Source: Diaphorobacter limosus (GTDB lineage Bacteria; Pseudomonadota; Gammaproteobacteria; Burkholderiales; Burkholderiaceae_C). From it: a DNA stretch of 64,000 nt. The translations under genes and the position numbers were made by a program. Below are positions 49,096 to 57,575 of the stretch, one piece after another (the stretch's first letter is position 1; each line of letters starts with the position of its first letter). Below the pieces are notes generated by a model. That model was not told the origin of the DNA, did not search any database, and was given only the letters and a program-made list of their open reading frames with translations. The stretch is from positions 3,127,001 through 3,191,000 of the forward strand of contig NZ_CP136921.1 in the NCBI RefSeq assembly GCF_033100095.1, in the 5' to 3' direction.

Positions 49096-50214
49096 TCACC
49101 GCTGACGCAGCTGGCGCGAGTAGCCGTGCACCGTCTCCACCAGGGCCGCCACATGCTCGGGCGGGGTGTGCTGGCTGATGCCGTGGCCCAGGTTGAAGAT
49201 ATGCGTCGGCCCGGTCGTCGTGCGGTCAGTGTGCGGCTGGCCAAAGCTGTCGAGCACGGCGCGTGCCTCGCGCGCCACGGCCTCGGGTGGGGCAAACAGC
49301 ACGTTGGGGTCGATATTGCCCTGCAGCGCCTTGCCCGGGCCGCCTGCGCTGCCGCCCACGATGGCGCGCGCCTGGCCCAGGTTGGCCGTCCAATCCAGGC
49401 CCAGCACCTCGCAGTCGAGCGCCTTCATGTCCTGCAGCCAGATGCCGCCGCCCTTGGTGAAGCAGATGCGCGGCACGTCCTGGCCGTCCACGCCGGTGCG
49501 CTTCAATTGCGCCAGCACGCGGCGGGTGTATTCCAGGCTGAACTGCTGGAAGGCGCCGTCGGCCAGCACGCCGCCCCAGCTGTCAAAAATCATCACCGCC
49601 TGGGCGCCGGCGTCAATCTGCGCGTTCAGATACTGCGCCACGGCGTCGGCGTTCACGGCCAGGATGCGGTGCATCAGGTCCGGGCGGCTGTACATCAGCG
49701 TCTTCACCTGGCGGTAGTCGTCCGAGCCGCCGCCCTCGACCATGTAGCAGGCCAGCGTCCAGGGGCTGCCCGAGAAGCCGATCAGCGGCACGCGGCCGTT
49801 CAGGGCGCGGCGAATGCTGGTGACGGCGTCGAACACATAGCGCAACCTGTCCATGTCGGGCACGGCCAGCTGGGCCACGTCGGCCTCGGTGCGCACGGTC
49901 TTGGCGAACTTCGGCCCCTCGCCCTCGGCAAAGGACAGGCCCAGGCCCATGGCGTCGGGCACGGTCAGGATGTCGCTGAACAAAATCGCCGCATCCAGCG
50001 CAAAGCGATCCAGCGGCTGCAGCGTCACCTCGGTGGCGTAATCCACGTTGGTGGCCAGGCCCATGAAGCTGCCGGCCTTGGCGCGCGTGGCCTTGTACTC
50101 GGGCAGGTAGCGGCCGGCCTGGCGCATCAGCCACAGGGGCGTGTAGTCGGTGGCCTGGCGGCGGCAGGCGCGCAAAAAAGTGTCGTTGGCGAGGGGGGCA
50201 AAGGAGGTAGTCAT
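49096..50214 (-). CDS. hemE: Uroporphyrinogen decarboxylase
   Basis: A 372-aa cytosolic enzyme of haem synthesis that converts uroporphyrinogen III to coproporphyrinogen III. The signature [16 protein letters not shown] is near residue 28, with [16 protein letters not shown] (catalytic Asp), [19 protein letters not shown] and ILGLD-like [10 protein letters not shown] further on. I chose ATG 50214 ([11 protein letters not shown]), which has an AAGGAGG motif upstream. Neighbours priA and hemE are commonly adjacent in betaproteobacteria. Confidence 0.95.
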   Translation of the reverse strand: MTTSFAPLANDTFLRACRRQATDYTPLWLMRQAGRYLPEYKATRAKAGSFMGLATNVDYATEVTLQPLDRFALDAAILFSDILTVPDAMGLGLSFAEGEGPKFAKTVRTEADVAQLAVPDMDRLRYVFDAVTSIRRALNGRVPLIGFSGSPWTLACYMVEGGGSDDYRQVKTLMYSRPDLMHRILAVNADAVAQYLNAQIDAGAQAVMIFDSWGGVLADGAFQQFSLEYTRRVLAQLKRTGVDGQDVPRICFTKGGGIWLQDMKALDCEVLGLDWTANLGQARAIVGGSAGGPGKALQGNIDPNVLFAPPEAVAREARAVLDSFGQPHTDRTTTGPTHIFNLGHGISQHTPPEHVAALVETVHGYSRQLRQR

Positions 50215-50233
50215 GGGGCCGATTGTCGCAGCC

Positions 50234-51256
50234 TCAATACACCACCACCTTGTCACCCACCTTCACCTGCTCATACAGCCATTTGGCGGTCTGGTAGTCG
50301 TTCAGCTGGCTGCAGCCGTGCGAGCCGCCCTCGTAGCCCACCTGGTCGAAATCGTCCGAGTAATGGATGGCCACGTTCTTGTCATAAAAGATGGCATACG
50401 GCATGGGCGTGCGCTCGCCAAAGATGGTCGAGACCGTGTCGCTGTTCATGTACCAGATGCGGAACTCGCCGCGCTCGCTCTCCCAGCCCGGCCGGGCAAA
50501 GCGCGCCGCGCGCGTGAACAGCGTGCGGCCGTCCTGCACCAGCGACATCTTCTTTTGCTCCCAGGAGATGCACACCACCTTGCCCGTCAGGCAGCGCGTG
50601 TCCAGCTCCTGCGTCATCTGGCTGGTAGGCGGCTTGTCGAACAGCTGGGCGTAGCGCGGGTTGCGCGTCTTGGCGATCAGGCGCGCCCAGGTGCGCTCGT
50701 CCATCACTGTGCTGGCCGGCAGGCCGACCTGGGTGCGAAAGCCGGCAATCGCCTGCTGCGTGGCCTGCTGGTACTGGCCGTCCACGGCGCCCTGGTAATG
50801 GCCTACCTGCTTCAGGCGGTGCTGCAGCTCCTTGATGTAGCCCGCCTGCCCGGGGCCGGTGAACCAGGCGCCCACGTCGGTGTTGTTCAGCTCGGCGGCC
50901 GTGGGCTGGTGCGACTTGGGCAGCAGCTTGTCCCAGGTGGCCTGGTCCACGATGCCGGTGGCGCGCAGGCCGTGATCCTTCTGAAACTTGCGCACCGTCT
51001 CGCGCGTCTTCAGGCCGAAGCGATCGTCCACGTCATACAGCGCCAGGTACTTGGCATGGCGCAACCGCACCTGCAGCTCGCGCACCAGGGGGTGCTCCAT
51101 CTTGTGGCGCAGCTCCTGCGCCAGCGGCGCCGGCTGGCTGAAGGGGCGTGGCGTGGCGTCGCCATGCAGGGAGCCGGCCAGGGCGGGCAAGGCAAACAGG
51201 GTGGCCAGGCCGCACAGGGCGGCGAGCAGGGGAAGGGGACGGCGCGAAAAACACAT
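50234..51256 (-). CDS. L,D-transpeptidase with two peptidoglycan-binding domains
   Basis: A 340-aa exported protein. Signal peptide at residues 1-27 (ending ALPALA). Two PG-binding-1-like units follow: [24 protein letters not shown]...TREAV-like [14 protein letters not shown], and [26 protein letters not shown]. The YkuD catalytic domain is C-terminal with the H-x(n)-SHGC-x-L motif: [22 protein letters not shown]. It makes 3-3 cross-links or anchors proteins to peptidoglycan. Confidence 0.9.
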   Translation of the reverse strand: MCFSRRPLPLLAALCGLATLFALPALAGSLHGDATPRPFSQPAPLAQELRHKMEHPLVRELQVRLRHAKYLALYDVDDRFGLKTRETVRKFQKDHGLRATGIVDQATWDKLLPKSHQPTAAELNNTDVGAWFTGPGQAGYIKELQHRLKQVGHYQGAVDGQYQQATQQAIAGFRTQVGLPASTVMDERTWARLIAKTRNPRYAQLFDKPPTSQMTQELDTRCLTGKVVCISWEQKKMSLVQDGRTLFTRAARFARPGWESERGEFRIWYMNSDTVSTIFGERTPMPYAIFYDKNVAIHYSDDFDQVGYEGGSHGCSQLNDYQTAKWLYEQVKVGDKVVVY

Positions 51257-51339
51257 GGGGCGGGATTATCCCGAAGCCTGGCGCCGGGGATGGTTGAGCG
51301 CGCTCAAGAGGTGCAGCGTGTCCATGCCGGCGCTCCCTG

Positions 51340-51699
51340 TCAGGCCAGGTGCTCGCGCCGCCCCAGGCCCTCGGCGATGAAGGCCAGCACCAGGGTGTTG
51401 AGTGAAACGCCCTCGGCCTTGGCCCTGGCCGCCAGCTGCGCATGGATTGTCTTGGGCACGCGGGCGACAAACTTGCCCGAGGCCACGCCGCCGCTCTTGG
51501 GCGCGGGCACCGGCAGGCCCTTGGCCTGCAGCGCGGCCATGGTGGCGGCCAGTGCGACGCGGCCATGGGCGATTGCTTCTTCTATGGTCTCGCCGTCCGA
51601 GATGCATTCTGAAAAATCCGGAAAAGAGATCAGGAAACCGCCGCCCTCGGCCGCCGCCAGGGGTCGAATCTCAAACGGGTAGTCGTCCAGGTTTTTCAT
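51340..51699 (-). CDS. hicB: HicB-family antitoxin
   Basis: A 119-aa protein. The N-terminal HicB fold (FEIRPLAAAEGGGFLISFPDFSECISDGETIEEAI) is followed by a C-terminal ribbon-helix-helix-like segment (SGKFVARVPKTIHAQLAARAKAEGVSLNTLVLAFIAEGL) that should bind its own promoter. It lies 3 bp downstream of hicA. Since the hicA gene carries an internal stop, this antitoxin may now be orphaned. Confidence 0.88.
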   Translation of the reverse strand: MKNLDDYPFEIRPLAAAEGGGFLISFPDFSECISDGETIEEAIAHGRVALAATMAALQAKGLPVPAPKSGGVASGKFVARVPKTIHAQLAARAKAEGVSLNTLVLAFIAEGLGRREHLA

Positions 51700-51702
51700 C
51701 GC

Positions 51703-51930
51703 TCACGCTCCGCTGACCAGGGCCAGAAATTTCTTCACATAGATGGGCTTGATCGGGCGGTGCGCGGGCACCGGCAGGGTTGTGCCGTCTGCGCGCACAA
51801 ACACGCAATGGCTGCCGCCATCGTGCCGCTAGTCAATTCCATGTTGCCGGGCCACCGTCTGAAGCTGTTCGATGCGCCAGTCCAGCGGCTGGTGGTGCAT
51901 GGCTTCAAGCAGCTTTGCGGCGGTGTTCAT
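51703..51930 (-). pseudogene. hicA: HicA toxin interrupted by an amber codon
   Basis: A 76-codon frame starting MNTAAKLLEAMHHQPLDWRIEQLQTVARQHGID and resuming RHDGGSHCVFVRADGTTLPVPAHRPIKPIYVKKFLALVSGA. The family's catalytic His is in GSHCVF. Codon 34 is TAG (51829-51831), where HicA proteins of this type usually have Trp (TGG), so one G-to-A change truncates the RNase before its active site. It directly precedes hicB. Confidence 0.88.
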
Positions 51931-51939
51931 GGGTTGAAT

Positions 51940-51957
51940 AGTATTCCTGGTGATACT
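51940..51957. promoter_or_regulatory. Possible hicAB operator
   Basis: AGTAT (51940-51944) and ATACT (51953-51957) form an inverted repeat 9 bp upstream of the hicA start. HicB proteins usually bind such repeats in their promoter. The arms are short, so this is tentative. Confidence 0.35.
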
Positions 51958-52204
51958 GCGCATCAACCATGCCGGCGGGACGCCGGCGCTCCCGGTCAGG
52001 CGCGCCAGGCGCTGGCGCCGTCTTGCGGCACGCATTGCGCGCGGCCCAGGGCCTCCAGGGTGGACAGCAGCGTGGGCAGGCCGCGCTTCCAGGGGCCGCG
52101 GCCCTTGAAGCGGGCCTCTATCGCCGCCAGGGGCAGGGGCGCAGGGCTGGCGGCCAGCAGGTCGGCCACGGCGCGCACCTGCTCGGGCAGGGTGGCGGGC
52201 CAGG

Positions 52205-52305
52205 GGGTTGGCGCCGGTTGCTCTTGTTTTAATAGTGATTTTTCATTATCAAAATCAGGTTCTTGCGCTTGTGTATCAAGCGCTGGTAGCTCTTGATTTT
52301 AATGC
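52205..52305. repeat. AGCGCTT/AGCTAT interspersed repeat, copy 6
   Basis: TTTTAATAGTGATTTTTC...TTCTTGCGCTTGTGTATCAAGCGCTGGTAGCTC...TTGATTTTAAT: a longer, two-part copy within the decayed methyltransferase gene. The TAA that splits off the last domain lies at the edge of this element (52299-52301), so the insertion probably brought or created the stop. Confidence 0.6.
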
Positions 52306-52602
52306 GTTTTCTGCGGATTTTGATAGGCCGGGCGCAGCCAGTGGATCTGGCCCTGGGCCTCTTGCTGGGCGCGCTGGGCGTTCAGGCGCACCAGCGGCTC
52401 CAGCAGGGCGTCGCCGCTGCTGCCCTCGGGCAGGCCGTAGGCGGCCAGCACGGCGGCGTCCAGCTGGTCGTGCAGCTCGCGCAGCACCCCTACCAGGCCC
52501 TGGGCGTGGATGGTCTTTTCCTTGGGCGTCAGGGGGCGGCCCTCACGCAGGGCGGCCAGCACGTTGTACAGGCCGGTGAGGGTCAGGCCGGGCGCGGTAT
52601 TT

Positions 52603-52750
52603 ACTCCCTCGCCCGCTGACAGGCGCGCTGCTTCGGTATTCACTCCCTCGCCCCCTTGGGGGAGAGGGTGGGGGTGAGGGGGTGTGCTGGCGCTGCGCCC
52701 GCTGCCTGCACCCTCACCCCTGCCCTCTCCCGCCTGCGGGAGAGGGAGTG
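52603..52750. repeat. REP/BIME pair within the methyltransferase remnant
   Basis: Two opposed hairpins: CTCCCTCGCCCCC-TTGGGGGAGAGGG (about 52645-52668) and CCCTCTCCCGCC-TGCGGGAGAGGG (about 52723-52746). A short direct repeat (ATTTACTCCCTCGCC and ATTCACTCCCTCGCC, about 52600-52650) shows a partial duplication of one end. A third, single hairpin CCCTCTCCC-AGA-GGGAGAGGG lies at about 53330-53350 in the same gene. Confidence 0.8.
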
Positions 52751-55227
52751 GGGACAGCACGCGCTTTCTGTGCGCGTCGATCTTTTCCGCCAGCTCGGCG
52801 ATGCGTGCATGGAGCAGCGGGGTCAGGCCGGTGTCTTCGCTGGGGAAGGGGAAGGTTTCGAAGCAGCGGGTTTTGTTGTAGCGGGGCCGGTCTTCCAGCG
52901 TTCCGCCCGTCGCCAGCGCCCATTCGATGTGCGGCTGGCTGGAGAGCACGCCCAGGGTGTAGGCATCTTGAAGGGCGATGGCGACCAGCATGTTGTCCGG
53001 CAGGATGGCCGCGTCCAGGAACTGGAAGGTGCGGTGCTTGGCGGTTTCGACGGTGGCGATGTAGCGCGGCAGGCCGGCGAGCTGTTTGCGCAGCTTGGGG
53101 TTGGTTTCGCCAAACAACCACCAGTTCTTGCGCCGGCTTTCGCGGTTGTTTTGGTCGCGTTCGGGTTTCACGCGCTCCTGCAGCCATTGGTAAACAGCGG
53201 GCTGCTGGTCGCGCAATTGCTCGGCTGTCCAACCGAAGGCGTCTATGACTTGTACGCCGCGCGGCCTGTCGGTCAGGTCGCGGCCGTTGCGGTAGGGGCG
53301 GATCAGCTGCTGCTTGCCGTCACCCCCGCCCTCTCCCAGAGGGAGAGGGAGTAAGGCAGCGGCCTGCTCGGGGGTGACGATGAAGCCGGCGCCAAACAGT
53401 TGCACGCCCCGGTTGCTCAGGTTTTCATTGGCGCGCAGCGGCTGGGCGGCGGCCACGTTGGCGCCCACGCTCAGGTCGGCGTGGATCAGGCCGGTGCGCC
53501 CTTGCAGCTGCACGGCCACCTCGCCATGTTCCCCCGCCTGCTCGTCGGTCACGGCCAGCAGCTGGCCCTCGCCCGGCCCGGCGGCCAGCACTGTCATGGC
53601 AATGCGCACGGCGGCGCCGCTGGCGGCGTCCACCCAGGGGTGATTGGCTATGGCCAGATGCAGGTGCGTGCCCGCGTCCAGCGCGGCCTGCACCACGCGG
53701 CGGTTGAAGGTCTGGCGCAGGCTGTTGGTGGTGATCAGGCCCATGCGCTGCGTGTGGCCGGCGGCCACCTGCGCGCTGGCGTGCTGCCACCAGAACATGA
53801 CGAAGTCGGCGCTGTCGGGCACCTCTTGCCAGGCGGCGCGCAGGGCCTGCACGTAGCCGTCGCCCAGGGCCTCGCGCATGGCGGCGGCGCCGATGAAGAG
53901 CGGGTTGCCGACGATGAAATCCGCCCGCGGCCAGTCGGCCTTGCGGGCGCCGGTGTAGCGCCACTGCGGCACTTGCGCGGCTTCGTCGGGCACGGGTTCA
54001 CCGGTGACGGGGTGCGTTTTGTAGGTGGTGCCGTCCCAGCGGCTCAGCAGCCGGCCGGCGCTGTCATAGGCCGGCTCCTGGCTGTCCCAGGCCAGCACGG
54101 CGTCGCGGCATGCGATGTTGCCGTAGTTGTGCACCACGGGCTCGGCCACGCTGGCCAGGCCGCGCGTGCGCACATGCCATTGCAGCCAGCCTATCCACAG
54201 CACCAGCTCGGCGAGCGCCGCGGCGCGCGGGTTCAGCTCCAGGCCCAGCAGCTGCTGCAGGGTGACGGTTTCGCCCTCGAAGCCGAGCTGGCCCTGCTGC
54301 TGGCCCAGCTCTTCGAGCAGGTTCACCACCTCGCCCTCCAGGCGCTTCAAATGCTCCAGTGTGACGTAGAGAAAGTTGGCGCTGCCGCAGGCCGGGTCCA
54401 GCACGCGCAGGCTGCACAGGCGGTGCAGAAAGTCCTGCACCTGCTGTACGGCTTCCTTGCGCTTGGCGCGCACGGCGGCGTTGTGCCGATCCAGGGCGGC
54501 AAAGTCGCTTTTGGTCTTGACGGCGGGGGCGGCGGCCTCCAGGGTGTCGGCCTCGTAGGTCAGCGCCAGGGCGGCGGCCTGGGCGTTGGCCCATTCGGCG
54601 CGCAGCGGGGCGATGACGGTGGGCAGCACCAGGCGCTCGACATAGGCGCGCGGGGTGTAGTGGGCCCCAAGCGCGTGGCGCTCGGTGGGGTCGAGGGCGC
54701 GCTCGAGCAGGGTGCCGAAGATGGCGGGCTCGACCTCGCGCCAGTTGGCGCGCGCGGCCTGGGTCAGCAGGTCGATCTGCGCGGGGGTGAGCAGCAGGCT
54801 GTAGCCGTCCTGGCCCGCGCCCTTGAAGAGCTAGCCGTTGAAGTGCAGCACGTCTTTGGCGAGTGCGCCGCAGAAGCCGCCCCTGTCCATGTCGGCACAG
54901 AGGATGGCCAGCATTTTTTGCAGCGTGGCGGGTTTGTAGCAGTCGATGCGCCCGCTGCTGCTGGCGCCGTCGCCATGCCAGAAGGTGATGGGGCGTTCGA
55001 ACATGTAGTCCTGCGCGGGCGTGGGGTGGGGCCTGTCCACCCCGAGCAGCTGGCACAGCTCGATGACGAAGCTTTGCGCCGTGGCCAGTTCGCTGGCGGT
55101 GGTGCCCTGCCAGCGGTCGATGAAGGTGGCGGCGGCGTGGTTGTCGGCGGCGTCGGCTGGCGCGGCCGCGTTGCTGGCGTGGTGGCTATCTCCCATGCGC
55201 GGGGATGATAGCGGGGGGCGTTCGGGT

Positions 55228-55557
55228 TCAGCCGTCGGCGCCGCCGTCTTCGGGGTCGCCGTGCAACAGTGTTTCGTAGTCCTGGCCGCCATAGAAGATC
55301 CCGATGATGGCGACCACCTCGGCGTCCACATGGAAGGCGATCACGGCGCTCTTTTTGTAGTGGGTGATGCGCAGGCCGGGCCGCACGTCATCGCGCCGGG
55401 TTCCGCGCAGGGGAAAGGTGCACAGGCTCTCGCAGTAGCTCACGATGGCCTCGATGTAGCGCGCCGCTACCTCGGGCGAGGCGGCGTGGGCGATGTAGCG
55501 GAACAGTTCGGCCAGCTGTTCCAGGGCTTCGGGGCTGAAGACGACGCGGTGACGCAT
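55228..55557 (-). CDS. parE: RelE/ParE-family toxin
   Basis: A 109-aa protein of the ParE group: MRHRVVFSPEALEQLAELFRYIAHAASPEVAARYIEAIV with a C-terminal beta-sheet (GLRITHYKKSAVIAFHV, VVAIIGIFYGGQDYE). ParE proteins poison DNA gyrase; RelE relatives cleave mRNA. The pattern favours ParE. It follows the parD antitoxin gene by 6 bp. Slightly longer than usual because of an acidic tail (HGDPEDGGADG). Confidence 0.88.
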   Translation of the reverse strand: MRHRVVFSPEALEQLAELFRYIAHAASPEVAARYIEAIVSYCESLCTFPLRGTRRDDVRPGLRITHYKKSAVIAFHVDAEVVAIIGIFYGGQDYETLLHGDPEDGGADG

Positions 55558-55563
55558 TGCGCC

Positions 55564-55833
55564 TCAACCGGCCTTGGCACGCTCGGCGGCCAGGCGCGCA
55601 CGCACCTGGTCGGCCGTCACCGCGCGCGAGGGGTCGGCCCGCAACGCGTCATGGGCCGGGCCGACCTGCTGGTGCAGCCAACTTTCGACGGCGCGATCAC
55701 GCGCCATGAGGGCGCGCAATCCATCGCGGATCACCTCGCTTTCGCTGGCGTACTCGCCCTTGCGCACCTTGGCCTTGACCGCGTCGGCCATTTCGTTGGG
55801 CAGGGTAATGCTCATTTGCTGCGTGGTGCGCAT
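55564..55833 (-). CDS. parD: ParD-family ribbon-helix-helix antitoxin
   Basis: An 89-aa protein: MRTTQQMSITLPNEMADAVKAKVRKGEYASESEVIRDGLRAL is a classic ParD/CopG ribbon-helix-helix, followed by a C-terminal helix that wraps the toxin. First gene of the parDE pair. An 11-bp palindrome lies about 20 bp upstream of its ATG, suitable for autoregulation. Confidence 0.9.
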   Translation of the reverse strand: MRTTQQMSITLPNEMADAVKAKVRKGEYASESEVIRDGLRALMARDRAVESWLHQQVGPAHDALRADPSRAVTADQVRARLAAERAKAG

Positions 55834-55853
55834 GGCGGGCTCCTGAGTTGGTG

Positions 55854-55864
55854 GGATTTAATCC
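55854..55864. promoter_or_regulatory. Possible parDE operator
   Basis: GGATT-T-AATCC is an 11-bp palindrome located 21 bp upstream of the parD start, in the 76-bp gap to the doc gene. It is short but well placed for binding by the ParD ribbon-helix-helix dimer. Confidence 0.4.
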
Positions 55865-55909
55865 TACTTCATCAAAGAACTGAACGGTTGCAAGCGGGTG
55901 TGCAGCGCG

Positions 55910-56296
55910 TCATGCACGCGGCACGCTGTGCGCGCGCAGCCAGGCGGCGAACGCGTCTTCGCTCAGCTCGCCAGCGGCGAGGCTGAGCATGGCCAGTGTG
56001 GTGTCGGCCTGGCTCGCGGTGAGGCGCCAGCCGTTGAGGTACAGGAACAGGCCCGTGGCCAGCAGGGCGGCGCGCTTGTTGCCATCGACGAAAGCGTGGT
56101 TCTTGGCCAGCCCCAGGCCGTAGCTGGCGGCCAGGGCGGCGTGGTCGGGATTGCCATAGGCGGCCAGGTTTTGCGGCCTGGTTAGGGCGGAGTCGAGCAG
56201 GCCTTCGTCCCGCAGGCCCTGGCCGCCGCCGTGCTCGGCCAGGCTTTCGGCGTGCAGCAGCAGCAGGGCCTGCTTGCTGATCCAGCGCCAGCTCAT
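55910..56296 (-). CDS. doc: Doc/Fic-family death-on-curing toxin
   Basis: A 128-aa Fic-fold protein. The active-site motif is KNHAFVDGNKRAAL (His67, Asp71, Asn73, Arg75), in the form H-x-F-x-D-x-N-K-R of Doc-type enzymes. Phage P1 Doc phosphorylates elongation factor Tu. The start overlaps the antitoxin stop by 4 bp. The antitoxin is AbrB/MazE-like rather than Phd-like. Confidence 0.9.
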   Translation of the reverse strand: MSWRWISKQALLLLHAESLAEHGGGQGLRDEGLLDSALTRPQNLAAYGNPDHAALAASYGLGLAKNHAFVDGNKRAALLATGLFLYLNGWRLTASQADTTLAMLSLAAGELSEDAFAAWLRAHSVPRA

Positions 56297-56517
56297 TTGG
56301 CCAGCTCGTGGAAGGTGCCGCGGTATTCGCGCATGAAGTCGCGGCCGGCGGTGATTTCTTCTTCCAGCGCCGGGTCGTAGGGCGTGAGGATGAAGCCTTC
56401 TGGGGATTCGGTCAGAAACACCGTTTCGCCCTTTTGCAGCTTCAGGCGGGCCAGGGCCTCCTTGGGCAGGATGACGCCGACGGAATTGCCGATCTGGGTG
56501 AGTTTGAGCTGGTGCAT
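56293..56517 (-). CDS. AbrB/MazE-like antitoxin
   Basis: A 74-aa SpoVT/AbrB-fold protein: MHQLKLTQIGNSVGVILPKEALARLKLQKGETVFLTE is the swapped-hairpin DNA-binding part; the acidic C-terminus (PYDPALEEEITAGRDFMREYRGTFHEL) should neutralise the Doc toxin encoded downstream, with which it overlaps by 4 bp. A perfect palindrome lies 11 bp upstream. Confidence 0.88.
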   Translation of the reverse strand: MHQLKLTQIGNSVGVILPKEALARLKLQKGETVFLTESPEGFILTPYDPALEEEITAGRDFMREYRGTFHELAK

Positions 56518-56527
56518 GGGGTGCCTC

Positions 56528-56547
56528 ACAAACGTTATTACGTTTGT
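56528..56547. promoter_or_regulatory. Operator-like palindrome before the MazE-like/doc pair
   Basis: ACAAACGT (56528-56535) and ACGTTTGT (56540-56547) form a perfect 8-bp inverted repeat with a TATT spacer just upstream of the antitoxin ATG. It fits binding by an AbrB-fold dimer and conditional cooperativity with the toxin. Confidence 0.6.
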
Positions 56548-56569
56548 AATACTAGCACCGCCTCGCGCG

Positions 56570-57514
56570 CTATGCAGGAGCGCCGTCGCACACCAGCCGG
56601 TCGCGCCCGGCCTGCTTGGCGCGGTACAGGGCCTGGTCGGCGCGGCGGTACAGCGCGCCGGTGCATTCGCCGGCGCGGTGCAGGGCCAGGCCGGCGCTGG
56701 TGGTGTTGCCCTGCGCCGGTGCCTCGGCCAGCGGGCGGGCGGCGCGTACATGCTCCAGCAGGCGCTGCACCACGGCGCGGGCCTGGGGCAGGTCGGTGCC
56801 GGGCAGCAGCATCATGAATTCCTCGCCGCCGATGCGCCCGCAGCCGTCGTCGCGCCGGGTGCTGGCCTGCAGCTGGCGCGCAAAGTCGCGCAGCACCTCG
56901 TCGCCGGCGGGGTGGCCAAAGCGGTCGTTGATGCCCTTGAAATGGTCCAGATCCAGCAGCACCAGCACCAGGGGCTGGCCCTGGGCGATGAGGGCGCCGG
57001 CCTGCTGCAGCATATGGGCGCGGTTGCTGATGCCGGTAAGGTCGTCGGTGTGCGCGGCGCGCAGGGCCTGGTCGCGTGTCTGGCGCAGGCTGCGGCCGTC
57101 CTGGCTCAGGGCGGTGATGTCGCTGGCCACGCACAGCATTCAGCCGCCCGCCAGCGTGGTTTCGGCCATCCAGATCCAGCGGCCGTCGTGCAGCTCGGTT
57201 TCGAAGGCGCGAAAGGCCTGCTTGCCCCGGCGCGAGCGCGCCGAGGCCAGCCAGCGGTCGAAGTCCTGCGTCTGCACCGGCGTGCCGCGCTGCTGCAGGT
57301 AGTTGGCGCGCATGATGTCGCCCCAGGTGCGGCGGCCATCGGGGCGCGCATGGTAGGCCTGCTGGAAGGGCGGATTAGCAAAGCGCAGGATGTCCTGCGC
57401 GTCAAAGATGCCTATCAGCTGTTCGCTGGCCTGCAGCAGCTCCAGCACCACGGCGGGCAGGGCGTCGCACGATGCCGGTAGTGAGCTTGCGGAGGGCGGG
57501 AGGCAGCCAGACAT
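56570..57514 (-). pseudogene. PAS-GGDEF diguanylate cyclase split by one in-frame TGA
   Basis: A 315-codon frame. The first 124 codons form a PAS domain (LLQASEQLIGIFDAQDILRFANPPFQQAYHA ... WIWMAETTLAGG). TGA at 57140-57142 follows, and the same frame continues at once with MLCVASDITALSQDGRSLRQTRD, then a GGDEF domain (DLDHFKGINDRFGHPAGDE, GRIGGEEFMMLLPG). Trp (TGG) is expected at the stop, so a single change splits sensor and output. An ATG directly after the stop could start a separate 189-aa GGDEF protein. Confidence 0.82.
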
Positions 57515-57575
57515 GCATGAATATGTATCAATTTATTACATGCATCATAACGATATCGGCTGCCCGGGGTGCCGT

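Larger units (their letters stand above)
51996..55196 (-). pseudogene. Decayed class I DNA methyltransferase (MmeI/Eco57I-like)
   Basis: Remains of a large SAM-dependent DNA methyltransferase. The N-terminus (55196 to about 54920: MGDSHHASNA...FERPITFWHGDGASSSGRID) jumps to a mid-protein segment with several hundred residues missing. It then meets TAG at about 54831-54833 after LHFNG. The long open part (54629-52299) holds motif I ([17 protein letters not shown]) and motif IV as [10 protein letters not shown] instead of NPPF. REP elements sit in frame at two places. TAA at 52299-52301 separates a C-terminal domain (EQVRAVADLLAAS...LEALGRA) that stays in the same frame to 51996. Inactive in all likelihood. 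Confidence 0.82.

Noticed and set aside
54831..54833. TAG in the methyltransferase as pyrrolysine or programmed readthrough
   Set aside because: The same gene has an internal deletion, a motif IV change and a second stop; ordinary decay explains all of it.
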